A DNA stretch of 10,346 bases from Betaproteobacteria bacterium (GCA_007280315.1 QYQC01000004.1:1-10346); one strand, 5' to 3'. Positions 1-6,582 are shown, counted from the first letter of the stretch. Translations and numbers: made by a program. The notes: generated from the letters alone by a model not told the origin.

Positions 1-243
1 CAATACGATGTCCGTGCCGGCGGTGTCGCCCTTGATCAATTGCACATCGGAAAAGCGGAAATCGGTGACGATGGCGCCGTTCGGGAGTTTTCGCGATTGC
101 GCGGAAACCACCGTGCCGATGAATACCTGCTCGGCCTCGACGACCAGCTGCGCCAGGTTCTTGTCGGCGAAGGTTGCGGCTTGCGCTTGCACCGGCAACT
201 GGATCATGAGCAGGAGGAGCAGTGCGATCAGGGTTTTTTTCAT
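1..243 (-). CDS. Small secreted protein, N-terminal fragment (3' end beyond window)
   Basis: An ATG at 243 opens a reading frame that runs off the left edge after 81 codons without a stop. It starts with a classical Sec signal peptide: M-K-K-T, then a Leu-rich core (residues 5-16), and a probable cleavage site after the A-Q-A stretch near residues 20-23. The mature part begins with a segment like L-V-V-E-A-E-Q-V-F-I-G-T-V-V followed by basic residues and 'V-Q-L-I-K-G-D'. This style is common in small-barrel N-terminal domains of secreted or periplasmic proteins, some ahead of metalloprotease domains. That family link is only a resemblance and nothing catalytic is visible. It is on the same strand as the RCC1 gene, 110 bp downstream of it. 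The Shine-Dalgarno is weak (GGA, 6 nt before the ATG). The existence of a gene is well supported; its function is unknown. Confidence 0.75.
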   Translation of the reverse strand, partial: MKKTLIALLLLLMIQLPVQAQAATFADKNLAQLVVEAEQVFIGTVVSAQSRKLPNGAIVTDFRFSDVQLIKGDTAGTDIVL

Positions 244-275
244 CGCGATTCCAGCGTCAGGCACTTCGGACGGTG

Positions 276-309
276 CTGCGATTATCGCAGGATTCGCAGT
301 GCGCGAAAC
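276..309 (-). promoter_or_regulatory. Candidate promoter with overlapping 15-bp palindrome upstream of the small secreted protein
   Basis: On the minus strand the sequence TGCGATAAT (281-289) reads as an extended -10: TG, one base, then GATAAT at 281-286. It lies about 38 bp before the ATG at 243. It is embedded in a perfect inverted repeat, CTGCGAT-T-ATCGCAG on the plus strand at 276-290, with 7-bp arms around one central base. The -35 region (about 303-309, TTTCGC or GTTTCG) is a poor match. A palindrome lying on a -10 is a plausible repressor operator, but no regulator can be named. Confidence 0.3.
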
Positions 310-327
310 TGTGGCGCGCATTTCGCG
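302..327. repeat. Inverted repeat CGCGAAA / TTTCGCG between two genes
   Basis: CGCGAAA at 302-308 and TTTCGCG at 321-327 are perfect 7-bp inverted arms separated by 12 nt. The element lies 27 bp past the stop codon of the RCC1 gene and just upstream of the candidate -10 of the next gene. It could be a hairpin ending the RCC1 transcript (no U-run follows on the minus strand, so it would not be a classical intrinsic terminator) or a second operator half-site pair. No other structure is seen in the 110-bp gap at 244-353. Confidence 0.3.
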
Positions 328-353
328 GGCTTAAGTCGGATCCGGTCGGCAGC

Positions 354-2342
354 CTACTTCGCGTTCAGACAGATATGCGTGCTGCAATATGCGGGCGGCA
401 TGTTGACCCAGAAGCCGGTGGTCGCAGCGAGCGTCCTGCTGCCGAAATCGAGATACGACTTCGATGCGATATAGCTTGCAAGCGCGCCGCTCAGGTCCAT
501 GCTGGGCGCATAGAAGTACCAATTGAGCTGCGCCGCGTCCCACGTCCACAGTGTCGTAACGTTTTGCAGAATTTCGCCGGGCTGAACCGTCGCGCTGCTG
601 AGCGCATTGTTGAATGCTCGCGGAGTAGCGTTGTCACCGATCGCGATCAGATTCCAACCGGAGGACATGCTTGAAACTGCAGACGGCGGAACCGGTGTCG
701 CCGAGGGCAGGTCGCTCGCAAACGCGGCTTTGGCATTGACCCAGAAGCCTTCGCCGGCGCTGACCGAAGTCAGGAATTCGTAGCCTTTGCTGGCGGCGAA
801 GGCAGCCCCGCCGTCGCTCAAAGTCGGTGTGTAAAAGGCCCAGGCGGTTTTTGCCGGGACCCATTTCCAGACCGTGATGACCTTGGTCGCATCGGAAAAA
901 GCCGTGGCAACGTTTATTGCGCCGGCAGAACCATTGCCTGCCAGGTTCCAGCCGGATACCGCTCTCAGCGTTGCGGGTACGGCAACCGCGACCTGCAACG
1001 ACTCGACACTCTCGCCCGCGGCGCTGACCGCTGTAACCACGACGTAGTAAGTCGAGCCGACTGCGGCATTCGGATGCATAAAGGGGCTGGTTGCGCCTAT
1101 GTGCGCGTGACCGCCTGCAAGTGCGGCGTAGCCTGCCGCGGTGACGCCGGGCGCGTTGGCCATGTAGATGTTGTAGCTGCTGGCGCCCGCGACCGGGCCC
1201 CAACTCACGACGACGTCGCCGCCGCTGGCGGTTGCGCTGACGTCAGCGGGGACACGGTCCAGAGCTGCGCCAATCTGTACCGGGGTGTAGCGCCGGGTCG
1301 TGGTGCCGTCGCCGAGCTGGCCGACATTGTTCTCGCCCCAGGCCCACATCGTTCCGTCGGTTTTCACTGCAATCGAATAATAGCCTCCTGCGGCGATGGA
1401 CGCGAAACCCGAGCCGATCTGCACCGGTGCATGGCGCTCCGTTGAAGTGCCGTCACCGAGCTGTCCGTAATAGTTGTAGCCCCAGGTCCACAGGCTGCCG
1501 TCGGCCTTTAACGCAAGGCTGTGATCCGCGCCCGCGACCGCCGAGACGAAGTCCGAGCCGATCAGAACCGGACTGGAACGATTACTAATGCTGCCGTCGC
1601 CGAGTTCGCCGTCGCGATTGTATCCCCAGGCCCACAAGCTGCCGTCGGTCTTGAAAGCGAGGCTGTGTCCGGAGCCGGCTGATATCGAGGCATAGCCCGT
1701 ACCGATCTGAACCGGACTCGACCGAACAGCGGTGGTGCCGTCGCCGAGCTGACCGCTCTGGTTATAGCCCCAGGCCCACAGGCTGCCGTCCGTTTTGAGG
1801 GCGATGCTGAAATTTCCGCCGGCCGCCACGGCGGCATAGCCCGAACCGATCTGCGCCGGACTGTTGCGTCCGGTATTCGTACCGTCTCCAAGCTGCCCAT
1901 AATAGTTGCCGCCCCAGGACCACAGGCTGCCGTCCGTCTTGACTGCGAGGGTATGGTCATCGGCGGCAACCGCCTTAAAGCCGTTGCCGATCAGCACCGG
2001 ACTAAAGCGGTTAATGTAGCCGCCGTCGCCCAGGCGCCCGTCGCCGTTATAGCCCCAGGCCCACAGGCTGCCGTCGGTCTTGAACGCGAATGACTGAATC
2101 CGGCCGGCTACGGCCGATGTGTAACCGCCGCCGACCTGCACCGGGCTGTTCCTCCGAACGGTGGTGCCGTCGCCGAGCTGCCCGTAGTCGTTCATGCCCC
2201 AGGCCCACAGAATGCCGTTGCTTCGCACCGCGATCGCGTGCGGGCTGAAGCTGGAACCGCTCGTGGCCACCATGGGTGTCGCCGCCGTTGCGGCGGAAGC
2301 CGCCAGCAGGAGCCCCGGCATCGCTGACAAGAATCTCGTCAC
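354..2342 (-). CDS. Secreted RCC1-repeat protein with FnIII-like domain and paired C-terminal modules
   Basis: A 662-residue protein. Residues 1-21 are a signal peptide (M-T-R-F start, hydrophobic L-L-L-A-A-S core, cleavage near A-T-A-A). Residues 35-358 form seven RCC1/BNR-like repeats; each has a core like L-W-A-W-G-Y-N-x-x-G-Q-L-G-D-G-T, and the key Trp falls at residues 46, 94, 141, 189, 237, 285 and 333. Seven repeats are the number expected for a closed beta-propeller. Residues about 365-456 resemble a fibronectin type III domain. The C-terminus holds two related modules (about 459-545 and 556-650) with G-W-N-L, V-W-K-W or L-W-T-W, Y-x-x-x-x-F/Y-Y-x-P-like and G-F-W-V-N motifs, then a short tail with two cysteines (653 and 657). 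No PEP-CTERM, LPXTG or membrane anchor is seen, so it is probably periplasmic or released. The start is GTG, chosen for its strong Shine-Dalgarno. It may be cargo of the neighbouring secretion machine; that is inference. Confidence 0.9.
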   Translation of the reverse strand: MTRFLSAMPGLLLAASAATAATPMVATSGSSFSPHAIAVRSNGILWAWGMNDYGQLGDGTTVRRNSPVQVGGGYTSAVAGRIQSFAFKTDGSLWAWGYNGDGRLGDGGYINRFSPVLIGNGFKAVAADDHTLAVKTDGSLWSWGGNYYGQLGDGTNTGRNSPAQIGSGYAAVAAGGNFSIALKTDGSLWAWGYNQSGQLGDGTTAVRSSPVQIGTGYASISAGSGHSLAFKTDGSLWAWGYNRDGELGDGSISNRSSPVLIGSDFVSAVAGADHSLALKADGSLWTWGYNYYGQLGDGTSTERHAPVQIGSGFASIAAGGYYSIAVKTDGTMWAWGENNVGQLGDGTTTRRYTPVQIGAALDRVPADVSATASGGDVVVSWGPVAGASSYNIYMANAPGVTAAGYAALAGGHAHIGATSPFMHPNAAVGSTYYVVVTAVSAAGESVESLQVAVAVPATLRAVSGWNLAGNGSAGAINVATAFSDATKVITVWKWVPAKTAWAFYTPTLSDGGAAFAASKGYEFLTSVSAGEGFWVNAKAAFASDLPSATPVPPSAVSSMSSGWNLIAIGDNATPRAFNNALSSATVQPGEILQNVTTLWTWDAAQLNWYFYAPSMDLSGALASYIASKSYLDFGSRTLAATTGFWVNMPPAYCSTHICLNAK
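1269..2240 (-). repeat. Tandem array of seven 144-bp coding repeats (RCC1 units)
   Basis: The RCC1 array is visible in the DNA as well as the protein. The plus-strand core GCCCCAGGCCCAC or a close variant begins at 1335, 1479, 1623, 1767, 1911, 2052 and 2196. Spacings are 144, 144, 144, 144, 141 and 144 bp. One unit is a codon shorter: 47 residues instead of 48, between the Trp at residues 94 and 141. Near-identical stretches such as CTGCCGTC recur within units, suggesting recent tandem duplication or gene conversion. Confidence 0.9.
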
Positions 2343-2353
2343 GGCTACCTCCC
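2340..2353 (-). promoter_or_regulatory. Strong ribosome binding site deciding the GTG start of the RCC1 gene
   Basis: On the minus strand GGGAGG (2348-2353) lies 5 nt before GTG at 2342-2340. No in-frame ATG sits nearby until residue 8, which would truncate the signal peptide. The GTG is therefore the likely start. Confidence 0.7.
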
Positions 2354-2389
2354 ATCGCTAGTCGCTATCGCGCCTGTATGCCGACGCGC

Positions 2390-2410
2390 CTTTTTCTTCT
2401 TATTCTTCTT
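2390..2410 (-). promoter_or_regulatory. A/G-rich (A-R-N)7 tract in the RCC1 gene leader
   Basis: On the minus strand, 21 consecutive bases read as seven A-purine-N triplets: five AAG, one AAT and one AAA. The tract ends 47 nt before the GTG start and lies just downstream of the candidate promoter, so it would be near the 5' end of the mRNA. A-R-N triplet runs are the known binding motif of the Hfq distal face, so the tract could mark post-transcriptional control. The run is certain; its role is inferred. Confidence 0.35.
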
Positions 2411-2428
2411 AGATCGAATCCGAAAATA

Positions 2429-2458
2429 AGGCTAGCAAATTATTATTGTGTCCGTCAA
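2429..2458 (-). promoter_or_regulatory. Candidate sigma-70 promoter of the RCC1 gene
   Basis: On the minus strand TTGACG (2453-2458) matches the -35 consensus at five of six positions. It is followed after 18 bp by TAGCCT (2429-2434), a mediocre -10. The spacer contains AATAATAATTT and is the most AT-rich stretch nearby in otherwise GC-rich DNA. It would give a leader of about 80 nt. In the rest of the 217-bp gap at 2343-2559 I see no gene and no convincing terminator for the upstream operon. Confidence 0.4.
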
Positions 2459-2559
2459 TCGGGAAAACACCTTGCGTATCGGCAATGACCCGGGCGTTTC
2501 GGAGGGATACTGGAACGCCTGCGATGAATCACAGTCTTGCGCATGGATCCAGGTGGCAC

Positions 2560-3087
2560 CTACGGTGCGCTGATGCCCGCTCCCTGATCGCTGGTCCGTC
2601 GCATTATCGGTTCATAGATGAATTCCCAGTCGCGATAGCGCAGTTTGTCTTTCAGACGCACGGCCTGTTCTTCAAACGCCTGGTTCGGCGCCAGAAATCC
2701 GGCGCGCTTCAGCGGCGCGCGTTCCGAGGCGCTGGCGATGCCCATGATCCCGCCCTGCGGCGCCTTGATCAGCGCCCATTCCGGACTGTCAGCCACCGGG
2801 TCCGGGTACACGCGCCGCAGGTAACGCCGCGTATCGGGAAATCGGGGATCCTTCAGCAGGTTTTCCAGGCCCGCCGGGTATTGCTTCACCGGGCCCGGCG
2901 TCGCCAGATAGTAGGCGCCGATCGCCTGCCGGATGGCGTTTCCGGCAAAGAGCAATTCGCGTTCCCGCTCCTGCTGCCTGCTGGTCGACCATAACTCGCC
3001 TACAGCCGCGAGGCCCGCGGTGACGACGGCGAGGAAGAACAGCACCAGCAGATAGGTAAAACCGCGTTGGCGAGAGAAGGACGCCAT
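2560..3087 (-). CDS. Atypical type II secretion-like pseudopilin lacking Glu5
   Basis: A 175-residue protein with a type IV prepilin leader: a short basic N-terminus (M-A-S-F-S-R-Q-R), then G9 | F10-T-Y-L-L and a hydrophobic helix to about residue 28. The prepilin peptidase would cut after Gly9. Mature position 5 is Leu instead of the usual Glu. In known systems loss of Glu5 is typical of the tip pseudopilin GspK, so this may be a tip or minor subunit (inference). After the helix comes an acidic/basic stretch (Q-Q-E-R-E-R-E-L), then a globular part with 'Y-P-D-P-V' and 'G-G-I-M-G-I-A-S', seen in related hypothetical pseudopilins. The ATG at 3087 is preferred because AGGA lies 9 nt upstream. 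A GTG at 3093 would add two residues and overlap the previous stop codon by 4 nt. It is the last gene of the operon. Confidence 0.8.
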   Translation of the reverse strand: MASFSRQRGFTYLLVLFFLAVVTAGLAAVGELWSTSRQQERERELLFAGNAIRQAIGAYYLATPGPVKQYPAGLENLLKDPRFPDTRRYLRRVYPDPVADSPEWALIKAPQGGIMGIASASERAPLKRAGFLAPNQAFEEQAVRLKDKLRYRDWEFIYEPIMRRTSDQGAGISAP

Positions 3088-3089
3088 GC

Positions 3090-3491
3090 TCACCAGTCCT
3101 GAAAATTCGTTCCGTCCTGCGCCTTGCCCGGCGCACCGCTTCTGACGTCTTGCACGCCGGTCTTCTTCGGATCCTGTGGCGCAACCAACTGCCAGGTCGC
3201 AGGGCTTTCGGTCATGGGATCGACGGGAACGGCGCGCAGGTATTTCTTGCTTACCAGTTCATCCAGGGTCTGCGGCAACGCGCCGGTGTCTCCCTGGAAT
3301 TTATCGATCGCGTCGCGCATGACGTTCAGGTCCTGGCGCAGGGTGACTTCCTTGGAGCGGTCAATGCTGTTGAAGTAGCGCGGTACCGCGATGGTCAGAA
3401 GAATGGCGATGATCGTCATTACCGTCAGCAATTCGATCAGCGTAAAGCCGTCCGCGCGGTCCGCGGGATACGCGGTTCGGTTCGCTCTCAT
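3090..3491 (-). CDS. gspG: GspG-like major pseudopilin
   Basis: A 133-residue protein with a textbook class III prepilin signal: a 15-residue leader ending A-D-G, then F-T-L-I-E-L-L with Glu at mature position 5, and a hydrophobic helix (residues 16-36). The assembly-helix end P-R-Y-F resembles GspG/PulG. The globular part has the GspG-like 'L-P-Q-T-L-D-E-L' and 'Y-L-R-A-V-P-V-D-P-M' segments. It ends in D-V-R-S-G...D-G-T-N-F-Q-D-W, where canonical GspG has its calcium loop and terminal Trp. It would be processed by prepilin peptidase and polymerise into the periplasmic pseudopilus. It lies 42 bp after the secretin gene, with no strong Shine-Dalgarno, and is followed directly by the second pseudopilin. 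'gspG' is used for the family; orthology to a standard T2SS is not claimed. Confidence 0.88.
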   Translation of the reverse strand: MRANRTAYPADRADGFTLIELLTVMTIIAILLTIAVPRYFNSIDRSKEVTLRQDLNVMRDAIDKFQGDTGALPQTLDELVSKKYLRAVPVDPMTESPATWQLVAPQDPKKTGVQDVRSGAPGKAQDGTNFQDW

Positions 3492-3533
3492 GAGTGCCGA
3501 AACATGCTGCTGGGCGAAACTGCAGTACGCTCG

Positions 3534-5543
3534 CTAGGGCGTGCGCCGGGTGGAGCCTACACCCGGCGGTGTTTCAAACTCGATCAACGGGATTACGCCG
3601 CCCGGGGTTTGAGGCGCCGCTGTTCCGGGCGCGGGTGGCGCCGTCGGTGTGCCTGGAGTGACGCCAGGTGTAAAACCGGGTGCGCCTGGAGTCACGCCAG
3701 GGGTCACGCCCGGCGCGGGGGAGAACGGCAGGCGCGCTGGTGCGGGCGGGATCGTGGGGGTCGCGGGTCGTGGCTGAACGCCCGCCGCCGCCGATCCGGA
3801 ACCGAATCTGCCGGATTCAGTTCCGGCGCCATACTCGGCCAGGTCCGCACTGGGCCGAACCAGATTGCGTATAACCCGCGGCGTGATCGCGAGAATGATC
3901 TCGGTCTTGTCCTGGGTGCGTTTTTCGTTGGAGAAGAGTCGGCCCAGGATGGGAATATCGCCCAGCCCCGGCAGCTTGCTGGTGGACTCGCTTTCGTCGT
4001 CACGGATCAGGCCTGCAAGAATCTGCGTTTCTCCGTCTCTGATCGTGAGCGTAGTGGCGGTATTGCGTGTTCCGACATCGTAAAAAGTCGGATTGACCTT
4101 GCTTTGCGAGGCGGAGCTCACTTCCAGATTCAGCTTGATGATGACGTCGTCATCGAGCATCACCTGAGGTTCGACCTCCAGCTTCAAGCCGACGTCCAGA
4201 TAATTGACGGTCTGGCTGCTGAAGGTGCTCACGGTGCTGACGGCAGTGGTGACGACCGGCAGCCTGTCGCCTATATGGATCTTCGCCTTTTCGCGGTTGC
4301 GAACCCGGATGCGCGGGTTGGCAAGTAATTTGGTGTCGCCTGCGGTTTTGGTCAGGTTCAGTCCGGCAATCGTCCCGGAAGAGGTTCCGCTTCCGCCAAA
4401 ACCGACGCTTATGCCGGTGGAGTTCAGGTCCTTCAGCGCCTGCACCGTGAGCGGATTGGCGATGGCGCCGAACGCGATCTGATTGGCAAAGGTAAGCCCC
4501 AGTTCGTTGAGTTTTGAACGTTTGATTTCGATCACATCGAGCGCGAGCATGACCTCCGGCTCCGCCTGGTCGTGCGCGCGGATCAGTTTGTCGGCGAGAT
4601 CGACGCCCTCCTGGCTGTCGCGAATGACTACGAGATTGCGTTTTTCGTCGATGAACACATCCTTGGTTTTGAGGATGGTCTTCAGCATCAGTTGCACCTG
4701 CTTCGCGTCGGCGTGGGCAAGATAGAAGTTGCGCACCACCAGATCCTGGTACTCGCTCACTTTCTGCGGCGTTTTTGGATAGATGAACAGGGTCTTGGCG
4801 CTCACCACCTTCTTCGCCAGTTGCTGCGTGATCAGCAGCCCGTCGACCGCCTCCGCCACGGTGACATCGTGGACGAAGATCGATACCTTGGCGTCGTTGC
4901 GCACGTCGCGATCAAGAATGAAATTCACGCCGGATGCGCTCCAGATCGCTTCGAACACGGCTTTCAGGTTGGCCTCGCGGAACTCGAGCGAAATGATTTT
5001 CCGGAATTCGGGGCCGAGTTCGGGATTCAGCGGCATGACGCGGCGCTGGCGCTCGGCAATCTGCGCCAGCAGGGCAAGGGCGTTGCGGTTTGCGGGAGCC
5101 TCCAGCAGAACCTCGCGCAGCTTGCGTTCGGCGCCATCCAGATCGTTCCTGCGCATCAGCTCTTCCGCCTTGGCCAGGCGCTCGGTGCTTTCGCGCATCG
5201 ACTCCAGCCGCCTCAGCCCCGACTTTGCTTGCTCGTTGTCGGGGGCGATGTCGAGCATGCGCTTGTAGAGCTGCTCGGCCAGTTCGCGGCGTTCGGCCGC
5301 CAACGCGGCGCGCGCTTCGTCTTCGATCCGTTGCGTGGCGATGGCGCGATTGCGCAGCACTGCGGCGTGTGCTTCCTTTTGCCGCTCTCCGGTTTGGGCG
5401 GCCGACTCGAGCTGCGCCAGCCCCTCTTCGTAGCGGCCCGCCGCAACCAGCGATTCGGCATCGCGAATCGGATCGTGCGCTACACAGCCTATGAGGAGCA
5501 AGGTCAGGAAAGTTTGGAATAGATTGCGCAGGTGCCGGGTCAT
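3534..5543 (-). CDS. gspD: Lipid-anchored outer-membrane secretin (GspD/MshL-like) with TPR-like N-terminus
   Basis: A 669-residue protein forming the outer-membrane channel. Residues 1-20 are a lipoprotein signal (L-L-L-I-G-C, lipidated Cys20, Val at +2, consistent with outer-membrane sorting). Residues about 25-165 are helical and Ala/Glu/Arg-rich, looking like TPR repeats. Residues about 182-253 match a secretin/TonB short N-terminal (STN) domain. Residues about 268-325 match a NolW/N-domain ('N-F-Y-L-A-H-A-D-A-K-Q-V', 'V-F-I-D-E-K-R-N-L-V-V-I-R-D'). The secretin core runs from about 330 to 560, with 'L-L-A-N-P-R-I-R-V' and the diagnostic 'L-P-G-L-G-D-I-P-I-L-G-R-L-F' (524-537). Residues about 565-669 are a Pro/Gly/Thr-rich low-complexity tail with P-G-V-T-P repeats. 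The ATG overlaps the upstream stop codon (ATGA). TPR plus STN resembles secretins of pilus or non-canonical systems more than classical GspD, so the symbol is a family label. Confidence 0.92.
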   Translation of the reverse strand: MTRHLRNLFQTFLTLLLIGCVAHDPIRDAESLVAAGRYEEGLAQLESAAQTGERQKEAHAAVLRNRAIATQRIEDEARAALAAERRELAEQLYKRMLDIAPDNEQAKSGLRRLESMRESTERLAKAEELMRRNDLDGAERKLREVLLEAPANRNALALLAQIAERQRRVMPLNPELGPEFRKIISLEFREANLKAVFEAIWSASGVNFILDRDVRNDAKVSIFVHDVTVAEAVDGLLITQQLAKKVVSAKTLFIYPKTPQKVSEYQDLVVRNFYLAHADAKQVQLMLKTILKTKDVFIDEKRNLVVIRDSQEGVDLADKLIRAHDQAEPEVMLALDVIEIKRSKLNELGLTFANQIAFGAIANPLTVQALKDLNSTGISVGFGGSGTSSGTIAGLNLTKTAGDTKLLANPRIRVRNREKAKIHIGDRLPVVTTAVSTVSTFSSQTVNYLDVGLKLEVEPQVMLDDDVIIKLNLEVSSASQSKVNPTFYDVGTRNTATTLTIRDGETQILAGLIRDDESESTSKLPGLGDIPILGRLFSNEKRTQDKTEIILAITPRVIRNLVRPSADLAEYGAGTESGRFGSGSAAAGVQPRPATPTIPPAPARLPFSPAPGVTPGVTPGAPGFTPGVTPGTPTAPPAPGTAAPQTPGGVIPLIEFETPPGVGSTRRTP

Positions 5544-6028
5544 GGGGGTGTGGTACTTCCGGTTTGTAGGGTTTGCTTCAGACCGAGAGGCAAATACGTC
5601 AGCGTGATCGCGTCAGGCGCGATCGTCTCGATCCGGTAGGTTGAGTTGACGGTATCGCCCGGGCGCACCGTGTGCATTTTCGTGCCTTCGCTCAGAAATA
5701 CAAAAACCTTGCTGCCCTCAGTGTAGCGGCCGCCATAGACGAAGGGAAGCGCGGGCGCCGCAGGCTTCTCCGGCGCCGCGGTCACCGCCGGCGCGGTCCA
5801 ACTCTGGCTCGGAAATAGATCGACGATCTTTGCGTCCCGCGTCTCACCCTGCGGAGGCAGCGCGCGCAGTTGCGGCGCCGCAGACCGGTCGAGGCTGGCG
5901 CCGCGGTTTCGCCCGATTGACGGCCTGTCCGCCACGCCCTCTACGCTGTCGTTCTCCGCCACCGGCCACAGCGCCGCGACCACCGTCAGCAGCAACACTA
6001 TCCATAGCAGGCGCCTGCCGACGCTCAC
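5540..6028 (-). CDS. PilP/GspC-like periplasmic linker protein
   Basis: A 162-residue bitopic inner-membrane protein. Residues 7-23 are a transmembrane anchor (L-L-W-I-V-L-L-L-T-V-V). Residues 25-93 are a Pro/Ala-rich linker. Residues about 95-155 are a compact beta domain. The spacing of 'F-V-Y-G-G-R-Y', 'V-F-V-F-L-S-E-G', 'H-T-V-R-P-G-D-T-V', 'Y-R-I-E-T-I-A-P-D-A-I-T-L-T-Y' and 'L-K-Q-T-L' follows the GspC homology region / PilP core, which contacts the secretin N-domains and links the inner-membrane complex to the outer-membrane pore. It starts at GTG 6028, overlapping the previous stop by 4 nt (GTGA), with GGAGAG 7 nt upstream. It ends overlapping the secretin start (ATGA). Automated annotation sometimes calls such Pro/Ala-rich proteins 'translation initiation factor'; nothing here supports that. 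Confidence 0.8.
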   Translation of the reverse strand: MSVGRRLLWIVLLLTVVAALWPVAENDSVEGVADRPSIGRNRGASLDRSAAPQLRALPPQGETRDAKIVDLFPSQSWTAPAVTAAPEKPAAPALPFVYGGRYTEGSKVFVFLSEGTKMHTVRPGDTVNSTYRIETIAPDAITLTYLPLGLKQTLQTGSTTPP

Positions 6029-6576
6029 GTTTCCGCTCTCCTATAGAACAACGCGAATTCTATATTCGTCTCCAACGCGGTTTCGGACGGCTTTTGCCGG
6101 CTCAGCGACAGGCGGCTGACCGAAAGCGCCGGCAGGGCCGCGGGAACGTCCTGCAGCAGGCGGCGCACATCGGTGTAGCTGCCTTGAGCCCTTACGGTAA
6201 TCTGCAGACGGCCGATGCTCCCGCCCTTGACGCTCGTCGTTCGGTACTCGCCGTTTCGCAGCACCAGGTGATTGCGTGCGGCAATTTCGTGCAACAGCGT
6301 AAGTTGCGCGTTGATCTGGTCCTGCCCGGGCAAGCTCGAAAGGAATGCGTCCATCTGCTGTTGCAGGCTCGCCAATGGTTTTGCGCCGGGTCGAACCGTG
6401 GCGAGTTTTCGCTCGAGTTGCTGCGTTTCATTGCTTAGCTCCGTGCTTTCCTCGCGCGCCGGCAGCAGCAGTGTCAAGCCGAGGATGGCGGCGGCGACTA
6501 GCAAAGCGACGCCGATGCCGCCGGCCCATCCGATCGAAGAAGGCAGGAGAGCAAAACGTCGGCTATAGGCGTTCAT
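6025..6576 (-). CDS. PilO/GspM-like inner-membrane protein
   Basis: A 183-residue bitopic protein: a short basic cytoplasmic N-terminus (M-N-A-Y-S-R-R), one transmembrane helix at about residues 15-39, a predicted coiled coil at about 42-75 rich in Glu/Gln/Leu, and a periplasmic alpha/beta domain to the end ('L-L-H-E-I-A-A-R-N-H-L-V-L', 'L-Q-I-T-V-R-A-Q-G-S-Y-T-D-V-R-R-L-L'). This is the PilO/GspM plan, in which the periplasmic ferredoxin-like domain pairs with the PilN partner. Gene order after the PilN-like and before the PilP-like gene matches pilMNOPQ operons. It lies 6 bp after the previous gene and overlaps the next by 4 nt. Sequence identity to named PilO proteins looks low; the call rests on architecture and position. 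Confidence 0.78.
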   Translation of the reverse strand: MNAYSRRFALLPSSIGWAGGIGVALLVAAAILGLTLLLPAREESTELSNETQQLERKLATVRPGAKPLASLQQQMDAFLSSLPGQDQINAQLTLLHEIAARNHLVLRNGEYRTTSVKGGSIGRLQITVRAQGSYTDVRRLLQDVPAALPALSVSRLSLSRQKPSETALETNIEFALFYRRAET

Positions 6577-6582
6577 GACGAA

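Noticed and set aside
1269..2240. Regular repeats considered as a CRISPR-like or satellite array
   Set aside because: The 144-bp units are in frame and encode RCC1 repeats, with no unique spacers between short identical repeats.
2556..2568. Hairpin GCACC-TAC-GGTGC at the stop codon of the last pseudopilin gene, considered as a terminator
   Set aside because: The stem is only 5 bp with a 3-nt loop, overlaps the stop codon and has no following U-run.
3150..5522. Long plus-strand open frames (3150-4328 and 4572-5522) opposite the pseudopilin and secretin genes
   Set aside because: They are antisense to clearly recognisable genes. Their products are Arg/Gly/His/Leu-rich without domains, and GC-rich codon bias commonly opens such frames.
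5540..6028. Annotation of the 162-residue protein as a translation initiation factor
   Set aside because: It has a transmembrane anchor and a GspC/PilP-like beta domain and lies between PilO-like and secretin genes. The Pro/Ala-rich linker probably causes spurious IF-2 matches.
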